A stretch of 64,000 bases of DNA from contig NW_026570232.1 in assembly GCF_019649055.1 (NCBI RefSeq), positions 186,001 through 250,000 on the forward strand. The letters are read 5' to 3'. Shown piece by piece: positions 1 to 17,429 of the stretch. Source of the DNA: Paramacrobiotus metropolitanus (lineage: Eukaryota; Tardigrada; Eutardigrada; Parachela; Macrobiotidae). Within the stretch, counting starts at the first letter, position 1, and each line of letters starts with the position of its first letter. The position numbers and the translations under genes were made by a program. The notes under the pieces are model-generated. The model did no database searches. It had not been told where the DNA came from and saw only the letters and a program-made list of their open reading frames with translations.

Positions 1-32
1 GATTGGAGTACTCGTAGTCTTTTTTGATAAAC

Positions 33-410
33 ATGGCTGGACTGACGGCAGAACAGCGACACAACGGTGGTGGATCGATTTTTATTAGCGATGAAGAGTT
101 TCTCTCGTTATCTGTACTTGTTATCTGTACTTCAGCAAAATTATTATCTGGAAATCGCGCCAGAAGAACAGATGGAAAGCATTACGAAAATGCGCAACGA
201 TCTGAATTAACAATAAGAATAGTATCAAGTCAGATACGTTAATTGTGCGCATGCGACCGAATTTTATTCCAGCTTGCTTTTTTAATGGCAATTATGGCAT
301 TATCGTGCCGGCATCGAATACCATGGAGTATTCTGGGAGCTCGAGAATTTCAAGTGAACGCGATCTGATAAAGCTTTTGACCATTCGGTTTGCCGATTAA
401 AACCTAAGAA
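33..410 (+). other. Degraded or partial small coding fragment at the left edge
   Basis: Three short stretches look coding but lie in different frames. One opens at an ATG at 33. A second (ATG near 90) contains the segment LQQNYYLEIAPEEQMES and stops near 209. A third runs from about 230 to a stop near 398 and contains MRPNFIPACFFNGNYG. A 13-bp tandem duplication (units starting near 110 and 123) lies where the first and second frames exchange, and a one-base shift near 209 would link the second to the third. This could be a decayed gene, or exons whose short introns I have misread. I do not recognise the product. About 410-850 I see nothing supportable. Confidence 0.25.
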
Positions 411-850
411 ATGTCGTCGACATCTTTGGCGATTCTTCGCTATGTTGTAACTGATCTAACAATAAGACCAAGCGCTCAACATACACATAAAAATCAAAGT
501 GCAACTTTATTATTGTCCCTGCTAGAGTAGAACTAGAAACTCTCCGACATTTGTAACAACTGAAACCAATGTATTAAGAGATCGATACAATTTGTAACAA
601 ATTACAACAGCTGATTTGGCAACAAAACATTATCTTTATGGGAAGTAAGTACTAACACACGAAAACGAAAACTGACAAGAAAACTGAAAAATTCCATCAG
701 GATGATTCACCGTGGCCCTTGGGTGCACATCAAAATCAAATCCCAATAACCACTAGTACGTTACTACTTTTAATGTGTTACGATAAAACTTTTACAATAA
801 CTGGGTTAAATTCGTCTCGAAATCCACAGTAATTATTATAATCGTTCCTA

Positions 851-3800
851 TCAAAGAACGACGGCTTTTTGGTTGCCCCAGTCCCAGTTGGCTTTACGGG
901 CTGGCGGTGTTAAGGCTGCGCTTTCCGTTGCGCTAACGTCAGCCGGCGCATGGATGCGCATGAAATCGACCACCGCCTGCGCCCACACCGAATCCTCTCC
1001 GTTCAGTTTCCGGTAGATGCTGACCGCTTCCCGCATCCATCCTAACGCCTTGGGGAGGGCCTCACGAAACACAGTCGCCAGACGCTGTTGTTCCTGTTCA
1101 CTGATGTCGCGTTTCCACAGATACGGTATCGTAGCCGCCTTCACCAAAAAACACGCACGGCCCACGTGGTACTCAGGACAAAGTGCACTACAGCCAGAAA
1201 ACATGTACACTGATACAAAATTAATTACAACTTCCGTAATTATTGATCTTCCTAGCATGAAGCGGGAAATGATATCAGTACAAATGGACAAAAACCGAAG
1301 ACGCGAAATATCGTTCTATTTTTTCTTCTCACATTAAACTTCCTTCTTTTGACTGGACCTCTTAATTAACGAAATTCCATACTTCTATGCAAACTCAAAT
1401 TAACATTTTACAGAGAATGTCTGCCAATCTGCACCGGCTTTTACTTCTGTTAACATCATTTCCGAACTAACAACCCTTGTAAGTGAGCTTCGAGAATTTT
1501 CTAAATTATTGTCCCGAATGGAGAATCGCGAGACATTCTCAGTGTCAGACTTTCTAATTATTCTCTGACAATAGACATCACACAAAACCCTCACCGCACA
1601 CAGTCCACCATCCCCTGGGCCAGCTCCCAAGCCGCTTCATAGCAGCCTAAAAGCTGCAAATAGCTAACGGCATCCTTGCCGCATGCGAAGCGTATATGCG
1701 CATCGGGATGCACGATCGTGTCCAATTCTCCAACTTGTGTCAGAATCTTCATCGTCTCTTTAATGCCATTATCACGATCCTTATTCTTGTCCCGGTCCTG
1801 CGTCCTAACAGCAGCATGCATTTTGTGCAATTGTGCTGCATTGTCCGCTCCGCACAGTGGACAGGGTTGGAGGGCCCGTGCATCGCTGGGTATCCGCGCC
1901 GGACATCCAGTGGTGCCACACTTCAAGGGATTAATATCCGCCTCCTGGAACAGTAAAACGGTTATCCGAAATTCAACTGCATAACAATCCATAAAATGAT
2001 GGATAACAAAGCAAAAAGGTAATCCAAAATCAAAACTCTAAATCCTCAGACAATTTACGATATCCCAACAACCTTCTGGAAAGCTCTTACGTATTCGGTA
2101 GTGCATTTGCCGCAATGGCACTGGTAACCGTAAAATATCTGGAAATCCCTTCGGCGCTGCTTCAGTTTCACCACATAACTCGTGCGGGTTTCTTCGTTCT
2201 GCCGCAGCTGGAAAACATTTGACAGATACAGTAACTGAAATACTACAAATAAATAATTAAACGAAAAAGGAAAATCAGGTCGACTGGAAGCGAAACTACT
2301 CAATCCATAAAACTAAACAATATGTTCAATTGAAAATCTGGTATGTGAAAAATTAAAAAGGCAGTAAATATCAAATTAACGGGAACCGGATCCTACCCAG
2401 TACCAATCAGGAAGGAAGAGAAAATTGTTAGTCACAGACTCACAGGGTAAAAAAGTCAACGGCTGTTTTCGTCTACCAAATCTTTTTCTCTCACATCTTT
2501 CATTCCAGTGTAGTGGACTTCCTTAACCGCCCGCACCACCAGAGTCCGCCCCTGGAGATTGATGGTGACGTTGTTGTCTAGGCAGACCGGAGTCATGGTG
2601 CGCTGCAGTGCCTGCGGGAAGATGCCCATTATGTGCGGTTTGAATTTGCCGCGCTGGTTCAGGACGGGGAAGATGTTGTACAGCAGCTTCTTGACCATTT
2701 CCTCGAAATGCGGAATACTGTCGCGGACCCCGGGTGGCCAGATGGCGTCGCAAATTTGCCGATTAAAAAACGCAAACCACAAACAAATTTAACAGATAGT
2801 GCACACACAAACAAATTTAACAGATAGTGCTAACTGCATCGGAAATATTTTTGCATAATTTGGAAAATACACTTAAGTGACTGACACGTTGGTTGCTTCC
2901 GGAAAGATTGGCTGGAGAGGGAGGATATTTAAGACTTGCTGGACCGCGACGCTTCCGCTGAATCCGGACACTTTGTCCACCAGGCCGTTCTTCAGACAGC
3001 CGCTTTTATCATTTCAAAACGTGCAAGAATTTTATTTTTATCGACGATTCAATACTGCCATCAAGCCTATCTGAACGCTAATTTAACTTAAAATTTAGTA
3101 TTAATTATTTGAAATTGTATTTTTTCATCGACTGGAACAGCAAACAGGCGAAAAGCGTTCCCATGAGTTTTTACGTCAAAGATTGTCACTGGAGATACAA
3201 CGGGGAAATGCGGTCTCAGTTCTGGGTACAATGGAAGGAGCGGAGAAGTTTAACGAAGTTTTTATGTTGTAATAAATTGTGATGTTTTTAATAATGCACA
3301 ATACGTTGTACCACAGGTGAATAAAGTTCATTTGGTTATTTAATTGATTCTTAACCCCCTTCAAAGTATAGGAACCAGAATTTCTAAAAATAATTATATA
3401 AGTAGATATGAACTATTACCGTGATTTTGTTGAAGATTTTGGCCACGAGAATCTCTGCAGCGCAGCATCCGAACAGGCAACAGCTCTTCATTTCACAGTC
3501 ATGGTCAAAAGCACCCGCTTCTTCGAACGGCAACAGTTTCTTCCGAATCTTCTTCAGCATTTTACACTCGCTTCTATGCTCGGCATTCCAGCTAAGAGAC
3601 TGAAAACCACGTTCATTACAAAATGTGTACTGCAGTACAGTACCTTACTGCCTTCTTTGCTGTACTTCGTACAACCATAATCTTCACCTGGCATTCCGTA
3701 CTGCAACAGCGGTACAGTTTACAACTGGAGCAGGTACGCAGAGAAGCGACTTCGGTGAAACAGTAAGCACACAGGATTTTGTGGGTGTTGTACGTGAAGG

Positions 3801-3900
3801 ACCAGACCCAGGGCTCGGAGGAGACCACGGTGTCCCCGGCCGCCACAATGCGAGACGGAGTGGACTGTCCGCTTGAGGTACCACTTGCAGTTGCAGCCAT
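851..3900 (-). CDS. SMYD-like MYND-finger/SET-domain protein with a degenerate SET core
   Basis: Exon 1 (3688-3900) starts MAATASG and carries the first MYND cysteines (CAYC, CSSC, CCSTEC). Exon 2 (3420-3599) completes the finger with an H-x3-C pair (EHRSEC). Later exons near 2900-3000, 2480-2760, 2091-2234, 1600-1956 and 851-1130 give a SET-like segment (GRTLVVRAVKEV), a post-SET cysteine cluster (YQCHCGKC), a further C-x2-C pair and a helical C-terminal region ending NQKAVVL. Order and spacing match the SMYD family of lysine methyltransferases, which bind SAM through the split SET domain. The usual NHSCDPN signature is absent: the aligned position reads LQRTMTPVCLDNN, so catalysis is doubtful. 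I find no good acceptor before the 2480-2760 exon. One intron holds a retrotransposon scrap at 3136-3272. It may be a divergent arthropod-SmydA-type protein or a gene in decay. Exon edges are approximate except exons 1-2. Confidence 0.6.
2779..2830. repeat. Tandem duplication of about 28 bp at an exon edge
   Basis: The segment ACAAACAAATTTAACAGATA plus a short tail occurs twice, at about 2779 and 2807. It lies just upstream (minus strand) of the exon carrying the SET-like segment, where a splice acceptor would be expected and none is obvious. Confidence 0.8.
3136..3272 (+). mobile_element. 3' scrap of a non-LTR retrotransposon ORF
   Basis: The plus strand translates to a C-terminal tail containing TGEKRSHEFLRQRLSLEIQR and GNAVSVLGTMEGA, followed by a stop at 3270-3272. 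The same tail ends the larger retrotransposon fragment at 40.4-41.3 kb. It is a short 5'-truncated copy, the usual outcome of target-primed reverse transcription, lodged in an intron of the minus-strand SMYD-like gene. No upstream coding part is present here. Confidence 0.7.
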
Positions 3901-4430
3901 GATTCCGGGCAATGGTCACCGTCACCGACTAACATGCAGAGCTGTCAGCCGCCTATGCGATATACACTTTGTTACGTTTAAAAACTAAAATCCCTTCCTG
4001 GTTGGCCCTTTGTTCAAAAACCGATACCCACGCACAAAATCGCCAACAAATGGCGAAACGTTGCAGAATCCCAAAAGCGCAAAAACAGACGGAAACAAAA
4101 CTGCGGCCAAAGCCCACTACTTTGTTCAGTCCACAGAAGCGCAGTAAACGCTGGGGGCGGCGGTTGCATATGCTTCACAGTTCACGCTTCACAGCCATGC
4201 CACAAACATTTTTTCTTTCGTGGCTGCGACTGAATAAAGTGAATTAAAGCTGTTAGTTTAAAGATTAAAGCTCCCTTTTAGCTGTTAGTTTAAACATGTT
4301 ATTAGTCAAATTAATTGTGTTCCAACAGAGTATCAGCTATTTGCTGATTTGTAAAATTGCAGTAACCAGTTTGTGTGTGTTGCATGCTGAACTGAAAGCG
4401 AACAGTAAGCACTGAGCGACTGCTGCCGAA
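3901..4430. promoter_or_regulatory. Divergent intergenic region between SMYD-like gene and WDR55
   Basis: The 530 bp separate two start codons pointing away from each other (3900 minus, 4431 plus), so both promoters must lie here unless 5' exons were missed. No open frame resembling a protein is seen. A short direct repeat (around 4245-4295, units containing GCTGTTAGTTTAAA) lies near the middle. No clear TATA box. Confidence 0.5.
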
Positions 4431-6774
4431 ATGACGATTGAGGAGCCAGTTCTCGATGGCGCGGTGAGCCATTATTCCCATTGTTTTGTCGGTGTTGTTT
4501 GTATTCGAAGCATCAGCAAGTTTTCTTACGTCCGTGCTTTTCTTACGTTTCCGTTTATTCGTCCTCATAGGATACGGATCACGAGGAGAGCGAGGATGAG
4601 GAAACATCTGACGAATCCGAGGACTGGACGACGGTAAGGCGATCATACGGCACTTGATCCAATCAGCTGTGCTGGTGTTGTCTTCGCGTGTGTATGGATT
4701 TAACGTTTACGGCATTCCGCAACATCGTGAAGGAGTGATCGTAACTTATCATGACGCCTTGAAAGTTAATCAAGGAAAAGATTCTCAGGGTTATGAACAT
4801 GAACGATTCTTCGCAGAGTGATGAGGAAGATTCCGCCGATGAAGAACAAGCTCAGTCTGCGAACTCAGTTCTGGTTCCGCAAGCGGTTTGCGAAGCGGCC
4901 ACGATGCCGACAGACGTTGAGTTTCATCGGGACGGAGATGTTTTTGTCAGTTCGGATATGGATGGACATGTTGCCATGTTAGTCAGCCGTAAGAGTAAAT
5001 GTAATTGAGTTCTAAGTCTACTTGCGCGCGCTCTGTAGAGCGCATTAAGCAGAAATTTAAATTTGTTTTGCGAAAAATATCGCATGCGGGTAAACCTATT
5101 TACACCCATAAAAAAACCCAACATATAAAAATTAATAATCATCGTCCAAAAATTCAGAACGGTTATTTTATGTTTGGGTTGTTTTCTACCGGCTGAAATG
5201 CGTTAGTGAAATTTTTTCCATTATAGTTTGTATAGAGAGATTTTCCCATAAATTTTCAAAAAGTACAGTCGGTTCAGGTGGCGCAATCTTTGTTTTTATA
5301 GTTGGAGTATTTCGGATGACGGAAACACAGCCAGTTTATCCCACAACTTACTTCCCCACCGGACTGCATGCCGTGCGCTGACTTATATGAAGAATACAAA
5401 CGTTGTCGTTAGCGTAGGAAAGGATAAGAGGATCTGCACAGTGGACTGTGGCAGTGCCAGTATTACTAGAACAATAAAGAAAGCACACGAGTAAGGTTTT
5501 GCTTTGTTTTCGTTGGACGTACTGATATTCCGTAGTAATTCTGTAATTTGTTTAATTATGTTGCAGGGCTTCCATCTTTGCTGTGCACTCATTGAACGAG
5601 AACATGCTGACGACGGGAGACGATGATGGATGCATTAAAGTATTTTTATAAGAACCAAGTAAATTTTAAATGTTGTATTGTTCAATATGTTTGTTAGTAA
5701 CGAAGTATTTTAGGTGTGGGATTTGAGGACTTCGAAGCCGGTTGCCGAGTTTAAAGATAATAGCGAATATATCAGTGCTTTGACTTCTGACGAAGCCGGA
5801 AGGACATTGTTAGCTACTTGGTACATCACAGCCTATTTCCCTGCTCCTTAGCGATTTTGAACAGGTGTTATATCTGTAGTGGTGATGGTACACTGTCCGC
5901 GTTCAACTACAGAAACAAAAAGCGGGAGTTGCAGTCGGAAGCCTTTACTTCGGAACTGCTTTCACTGACTGTGATAAAAGTTAGTCGTGATATGCTTATT
6001 GTTACTAATAATTAAACTGTCCAGTGTCACATTAAAAGTCTTTCTTATTTGAGTAAATTTGTAAACTTTTCCCTTTGCTGTAATTTTCTAGAATGGGTCA
6101 AAAGTCGTTTGCGGATCCGGCGATGGAAATCTGCTGATCTTTAATTGGGGGGAATGGGGATTTTCACTGGATCAGTATCCGGTCGGTGAAAACATATCAA
6201 TCGACGCTGTTGAAGAATTTACGCCGCACGCGGTGTTTTCTGCCAGTAGCGATGGATACATACGGTAAAGATTCATTTATTTGTGTGCATGTGTTTCAAA
6301 TAAAAGAACACAATCATCAGCCGCACATAATCATTGCTTTAGCGGTATTTACAATTAGTGACACACTTGTTCTCTCCTTCCCAAGGGCTAATTTGACCGT
6401 CAAATCAGTTATGTTTTTATTGGGTATACGTCGTAAAATCCACGCTTGCTATTTTTCTCCAACCTGAAGCTGATCGAAGTTTTTCCAGATTGATCAGTGT
6501 TATGCCTTATCGTCCGCTGGGCACCATCGGACATTACACTATGCCGTTTGAGCGTATCTCGTTCTCTGGTTCGAAATCCCTCCTGGCAAGCATTAGTCAC
6601 GACAACACCATCAGGTTGTGGAGTACGAGAAACTTCGACCAGTCACCGATTGAAGAATCTGATTCCGACTCCGATGAAGTGTCGAAACAAGAAAGCACCA
6701 AAAGGACAAAGAAATCCAGTAAAATGCCGAAACGGTTGAAGCCTAGTGGATCGGATTTTTTCAGTGATCTATGA
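4431..6774 (+). CDS. WDR55: WDR55-like WD-repeat ribosome-biogenesis protein
   Basis: Nine short exons encode an acidic N-terminus (MTIEEPVLDGA, then an E/D-rich stretch) followed by WD-repeat segments: DVEFHRDGDVFVSSDMDGHV, VSVGKDKRI, TTGDDDGCIKVWDLRTSKPV, EYISALTSDEAGRTLLATCG, KVVCGSGDGNLLIFNW, SASSDGYIR and ISHDNTIRLWS. The tail is basic/acidic and ends SGSDFFSDL. The order matches WDR55, a nucleolar protein linked to rRNA processing; the tail also resembles the family's DDFF ending. Introns are 60-250 bp with GT-AG ends. The first two exons join in frame only if the third begins at a weak acceptor near 4780; otherwise translation would start at ATG 4793. It converges on CYFIP, whose stop lies 267 bp away. 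Confidence 0.85.
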
Positions 6775-7040
6775 GATTTATGCAGTTTGAGAAGTATTAT
6801 TTTATCTTATGACGAAGAAGAAAACGGGAGAAGGCGAAAATTTTGGAGACTGGTGTAATTCTTGTTGTTTAATTAGAAGACGTCACCGACATCTCGGTGC
6901 AACATGAAACCTTCGCAACATCAAGCAACAAGTAAAATAAGCTAAAAGTATAAAAAGCAAACCACAAACAAACTCCTTACAGCAGAAAACCGGTGCAGGA
7001 TTCTAGGACAAATAATTCACGCCCACCCCGACGCTTCTCC
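6775..7040. other. Convergent 3' interval between WDR55 and CYFIP
   Basis: The 266 bp between two facing stop codons must hold both 3' UTRs. It is A/T-rich with no extended open frame. I see no other feature. Confidence 0.6.
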
Positions 7041-13496
<6,456 letters not shown>

Positions 13497-13828
13497 CTAT
13501 TTGCTGTGATGCTCCGGTCGCGGTGAGAAGGGATCTTTCCACGGCGCAAGAGTATCTTGCGCAGTTTTGGGCTCCGGTAGGAGTGTGGCTCGATTTATCT
13601 TCTGCTCCTTGCCTGCAGAACATAGCAGCGTGTTAGCAATTTGCGTCATCTGTCATCTTGGACCATGTTTGGTCTCAGTCACGTACGATACTCTTCCCGG
13701 TGAAGAATGGGCTCCGCCACAACCAAATACAGTGCACCCGCCAGAAGGGACACAACACCCACGACCGCGATCGATCCAGTTGGAATCTCTCGCAGGATCC
13801 TCCTCCAGCTTGGAGCAATTCGCTTCAT
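13497..13828 (-). CDS. SMIM20: SMIM20/MITRAC7-like cytochrome c oxidase assembly factor
   Basis: Two exons (13687-13828 and 13497-13612) join in frame to an 85-aa protein starting MKRIAPSWRR. It has one transmembrane segment (about residues 17-36, SIAVVGVVSLLAGALYLVV) followed by EPILHREEYRKEQKINRA and a short tail with WKDPFS. The EEY-KEQ-INRA block and the W-DPF tail are the hallmark of SMIM20 (MITRAC7), an inner-membrane chaperone that holds newly made COX1 during complex IV assembly. The splice junction splits the arginine codon. An upstream in-frame non-ATG extension exists, but the ATG at 13828 gives the family's usual length. The stop lies about 115 bp before the CYFIP ATG on the same strand. 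Confidence 0.8.
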
Positions 13829-14716
13829 CACAGAGTTGCACGAAGAGCTGACAATGGAGCGAATGTTGAACAAAACTGTGGTCAATGAAAGCTGTTGACG
13901 CAAAATCTAGCAATGGCACAATCAAGTTCGAAGATTTTTAAATTTGTATGTAGATCCGAAAACGGAAAGAAAGAGGGAAGACAAAAATATCTAAAGTTTA
14001 CAGAGCATTTTCTTTTTGACCAGTAAAAACTTTCTCAGCGATGTTTTGATCACTGAACGAAGGCGGAGACTGAAGTCAGGCAGGGAGGTTAATAATTATC
14101 AGTCTACGCTCTACAGCCAGTACAGAGTGTGGCGACTCTACACTGTACATTGTACACTCATATAGCCGCTTGCGTGAGTCATCCGCAGGCGCCATTACAA
14201 ATTCACAACAGAACATGCTTTTGGTTTTGATAGTTTTGGGGATTTTGCTGTTTGCAGATTTCAAAAAAGGAGCGTCTTTATCCTTAAAATATTGTTAACG
14301 TATGACTCTTTTGATCGTTTACTGCTTGTTGATATCTGATGGAAAAGATCCGTTTTTCGTATGATCGTATCAGACGTGTGCGGATGGTGAGATGGGATCG
14401 TAATGAGTCTGCTAACTTTGCCTATTTTCTGGAACAAGGTTACAAGGCGTTTGCTAATTCTAGCTCGTTTGTTTTGATTCTTCGTGCAGTATGGCTGTGT
14501 GGCATCTTTGATTCTTTATTTTAGCAACATCGTTTATATTATGTGGTTTTGACTATTTTTCATTGGTGGTGACTGGTGAGTCAGATTTATGCGTGTTTAA
14601 GTTAATTTTGTTGTTTGCATCGTTCTACTTACCACCGGTGCATAACTTTGTTATTTAGCTTATTGTAGTCATATCTGAACGAAAGCGCTTTTTGTATAGT
14701 TAACTCACTTAACTGC
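13829..14716. other. Intergenic region, no supported gene
   Basis: Between the start of SMIM20 (minus) and the single-exon ORF at 14717 (plus), about 0.9 kb. It must contain both promoters. A short minus-strand frame at 14076-14264 shows no family features and was not called. Confidence 0.5.
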
Positions 14717-15517
14717 ATGGAGATGTCCAAAGAAAATGCCACGTTTACCACTGGAAATGGCAGGCACTGGTCGATTGGTCCCGTTGGATTGGCCAAGGCT
14801 CGCGAAATTAGTGCATCCGTTGACCAGGCGCTCGCATATGAGCCCGAATGGAATAATCTGGCTGCACAGGATCTTCACATTGGAGATGCAAACGTTTCCT
14901 CTTCCGCTGGCAGTCCTATTCCAGAGATTTACAGTATTCTGCCACCGGTGCCGCAGAAATCCGCGACGAAGCGCCCGTACGAATCCAGTGAATTGCCTTC
15001 TCCGGTAAAGAGATTCAACGCAACTCCTGAGAGCAAGATTATTCTTCCACTTCCAATAGTGCCGCATAATAGCGCCTTTAAGTCACCGCTTGTACAAAAG
15101 GCTAATGCAGCTGCTTTTAACGGAAAGTCTGTTGTTTCTCCGGGAATGAGCGCCTCCAAAGCGCCTCTTTCTGCTAAAAATCCCGCAGTTCCTCCGCCTA
15201 AGCAAATTATTAGCCCGAAATCTGCGAATTTCGAGACTCCTACGAGAACGCAGAATGGCTTTTGCTCATTAGCGACGCTTATGGCGGGCTCCAAAGGGAT
15301 TGTATCAAAATCGCCCAATTTAGTGTTGACTGCATCGGAACTCCAGGATATTGCGGAGTTATCGCGGACAGATTGGAGTGACATGTTCAGTGAGGAATTG
15401 ACAGAAAGTCCGATCTCCATTTCGAGCAAAAGTGTTTCCACAAAGTTTCTTTTAACCGATGCGGAACGACGCGAAGTGGAAGAATGGGGAAAGATAAATT
15501 TTGATGAAGACTTCTGA
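14717..15517 (+). CDS. Single-exon 266-aa proline/serine-rich protein with a KEN motif
   Basis: An uninterrupted frame begins MEMSKENATF and ends GKINFDEDF. It is rich in S, P, K and A, looks disordered, and carries many S/T-P sites (SPVKR, TPESK, SPKS, TPTR). A KEN motif, a typical APC/C degron, is at residues 5-7. The C-terminal 80 residues contain more hydrophobic and acidic blocks (LTASELQDIAELSRTDWSD, LTDAERREVEEWGK) that could be short helices. A cell-cycle substrate such as a securin-type inhibitor would fit this layout, but I see no family-specific motif, so the function is open. No introns, unlike the neighbours; the 3' end is followed by A/T-rich DNA. Confidence 0.6.
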   Translation: MEMSKENATFTTGNGRHWSIGPVGLAKAREISASVDQALAYEPEWNNLAAQDLHIGDANVSSSAGSPIPEIYSILPPVPQKSATKRPYESSELPSPVKRFNATPESKIILPLPIVPHNSAFKSPLVQKANAAAFNGKSVVSPGMSASKAPLSAKNPAVPPPKQIISPKSANFETPTRTQNGFCSLATLMAGSKGIVSKSPNLVLTASELQDIAELSRTDWSDMFSEELTESPISISSKSVSTKFLLTDAERREVEEWGKINFDEDF

Positions 15518-15779
15518 TTTTAATCACTTACTTGTTCTTTTTTTGTTGAGTCACCTTTTTTATTTAGAATAATTACATCTTAATTACATTACTTACTGCG
15601 TAAATAATCGTGAAGCATCATTTATATAATAAGCTCGAAAGCAAAAGAGTTTACAACAATTGAACCCGAGCAATCCTAACTTTAAATCGAAGCCTTGTGA
15701 TTATAAACGTGTAATCGTATAAAAAGAATGTGCACTGGGCGAGTGAATCATGATAAAAAACTGAAGATCATATTATGCA

Positions 15780-16683
15780 TTATTTAAGACCAACATATTT
15801 CACTTCTTTTTTTGATTTTTGCAAAGTGGCCAAAAGCTCATCCGGGGTCAGACTGGAATCGATGAACACTTTTTTGTTTGGCAAGTCAATCTGGAAGCTG
15901 TTTACACCGTTTCCTGAAACACAAACAAATTTGTAAGAAACATTTCACGAAATAATGCTTCCGAACTAGCAAAGCAGTAAAATTCAAAAACTTCGCTTAG
16001 TAAGTAGATAATTAGAATTTGGATTACAGAAGTAAAAGATAAAGCGGTAATTCGGCTACGTAACTTTGAAGCATAAAGTACTGCAGGATGATGATTTATT
16101 TATGCTATCTTCCGCTCATTGCCCACACTATGATTAGAACCTAATTCAAACTCGTATTCAGTTTTCAAATATCGTTGTTCGTCGTTCCACCAGACATTTC
16201 AAAACTTAAGCTAAAAATCATTAGATAAATAATATTTCTGTATTTATATTTTTTTATATATATTTGTATCAGATCATTTTTCTGCTTATTAAAATACTGT
16301 AAAATAAACTAACAGCGAGTAAAGAACATACTTGCACGATCGTTTTAAATTTTATTACTTTCTAAAACACTGATGACTACTAATGCAGTCTGTTTTCGAT
16401 CCATGTCTTATCATGCAGTCTGCTGTATTGTGCAAATGCCGTAGCACAATAAGTACCTATACCTTTTTGCTTGTCCAGGATTCTCGTCACCGCACCCGAG
16501 CATCCTTCGCACGTCATATCCACGAAGAATTCATGAGTCTGAAAGTGATTCATAAATATTATTACTGTAGTACCATCCAGGAATAACACGTAATTCATGC
16601 ACTCGTATAGGGGCCATATCATAGGAGCGTGATAGAAAACTGCAGTGAAACGATGCACAAGTAACACTTACCTGAGCTGCCAT
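15780..16683 (-). CDS. ATOX1: ATOX1-like copper chaperone
   Basis: Three exons (16672-16683, 16463-16538, 15780-15913) join in frame. The first holds only MAAQ; the second THEFFVDMTCEGCSGAV..., the third NSFQIDLPNKKVFIDSS...LQKSKKEVKYVGLK. The protein is about 74 aa, the family's usual size, with the heavy-metal-associated fold motif MTCEGC (MxCxxC) that binds Cu(I), and the C-terminal K-x-V-x-Y-x-G-L signature. ATOX1 carries copper in the cytosol to Cu-ATPases of the trans-Golgi. The large second intron (about 550 bp) is A/T-rich and shows no other gene. Confidence 0.93.
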
Positions 16684-17429
16684 TGTAGGGAAAAGACTGT
16701 CTGTAAGAATAAACTGGAAGAAGAAACAAACAACTTCGTTTCCAGGATAGAACCACGAAAGGAATCTTGAACACTTTCTCACCATAAAGATGTAAACAAT
16801 TACGTATGAAACAGAGCAGCTAACATTTAACGATAACACTCAAAAGCATGCGAAAGCAATTACTTTTCCAAGTTAGTGCTAACTGCTAACGTAACCGCAA
16901 CCCACAACGTCCATATAAAGGTCCTAATTAACAAGCTGTGATGAGTTGTGTTCCTGAGCGCTCAAGCAAAAAATCGGAAATGTTTGTAAGTACTCTATTA
17001 AAGATTATAAAATATTATATTATTATGTAAAGTGATGTAATATTTCCACTCTCTGCAGTCATACTGATCATCATCCACATGCGTGGCGAAATTCTGGCTT
17101 ACAAAGATACACGGACGGTGTCATGCTTAGAATACAGATCTGTACGCGCATATCTGCATTCTTTTTGACCTTTCCATTTTTTAATGTCCAACCAGGTTTG
17201 GAACCTGTTTTTCTGTCAAAATAACGTATTTTGTCCTTAAGCTAAGAAATGCACGTGGAGCAATGGACAATAAAATCTATCACCAACAAAGACTCATATC
17301 AAGTGTTTCCAGATTTGTACGGCGCGATGTCGACTCAACAAAGCAAAACTTTATCGTGCACGTGCAGAACTACCACCGTCGTCATCGCTGAAAAAGAAGG
17401 AAAACGAAAGAACTCTTTATAAAATATAT
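16684..17429. other. Intergenic region, nothing recognised
   Basis: About 0.75 kb between the ATOX1 start and the COQ3-like stop, both on the minus strand. It contains a GT-rich splice-like motif after an ATG near 16980 on the plus strand but no continuing frame. Confidence 0.5.

Noticed and set aside
1017-1337. Plus-strand frame of 106 codons at the SMYD-like 3' exon
   Set aside because: It is antisense to a minus-strand exon with clear family context and has no motif of its own.
14929-15441. 170-codon minus-strand frame
   Set aside because: It mirrors the plus-strand KEN-box ORF; composition follows from the proline/serine codons on the other strand.
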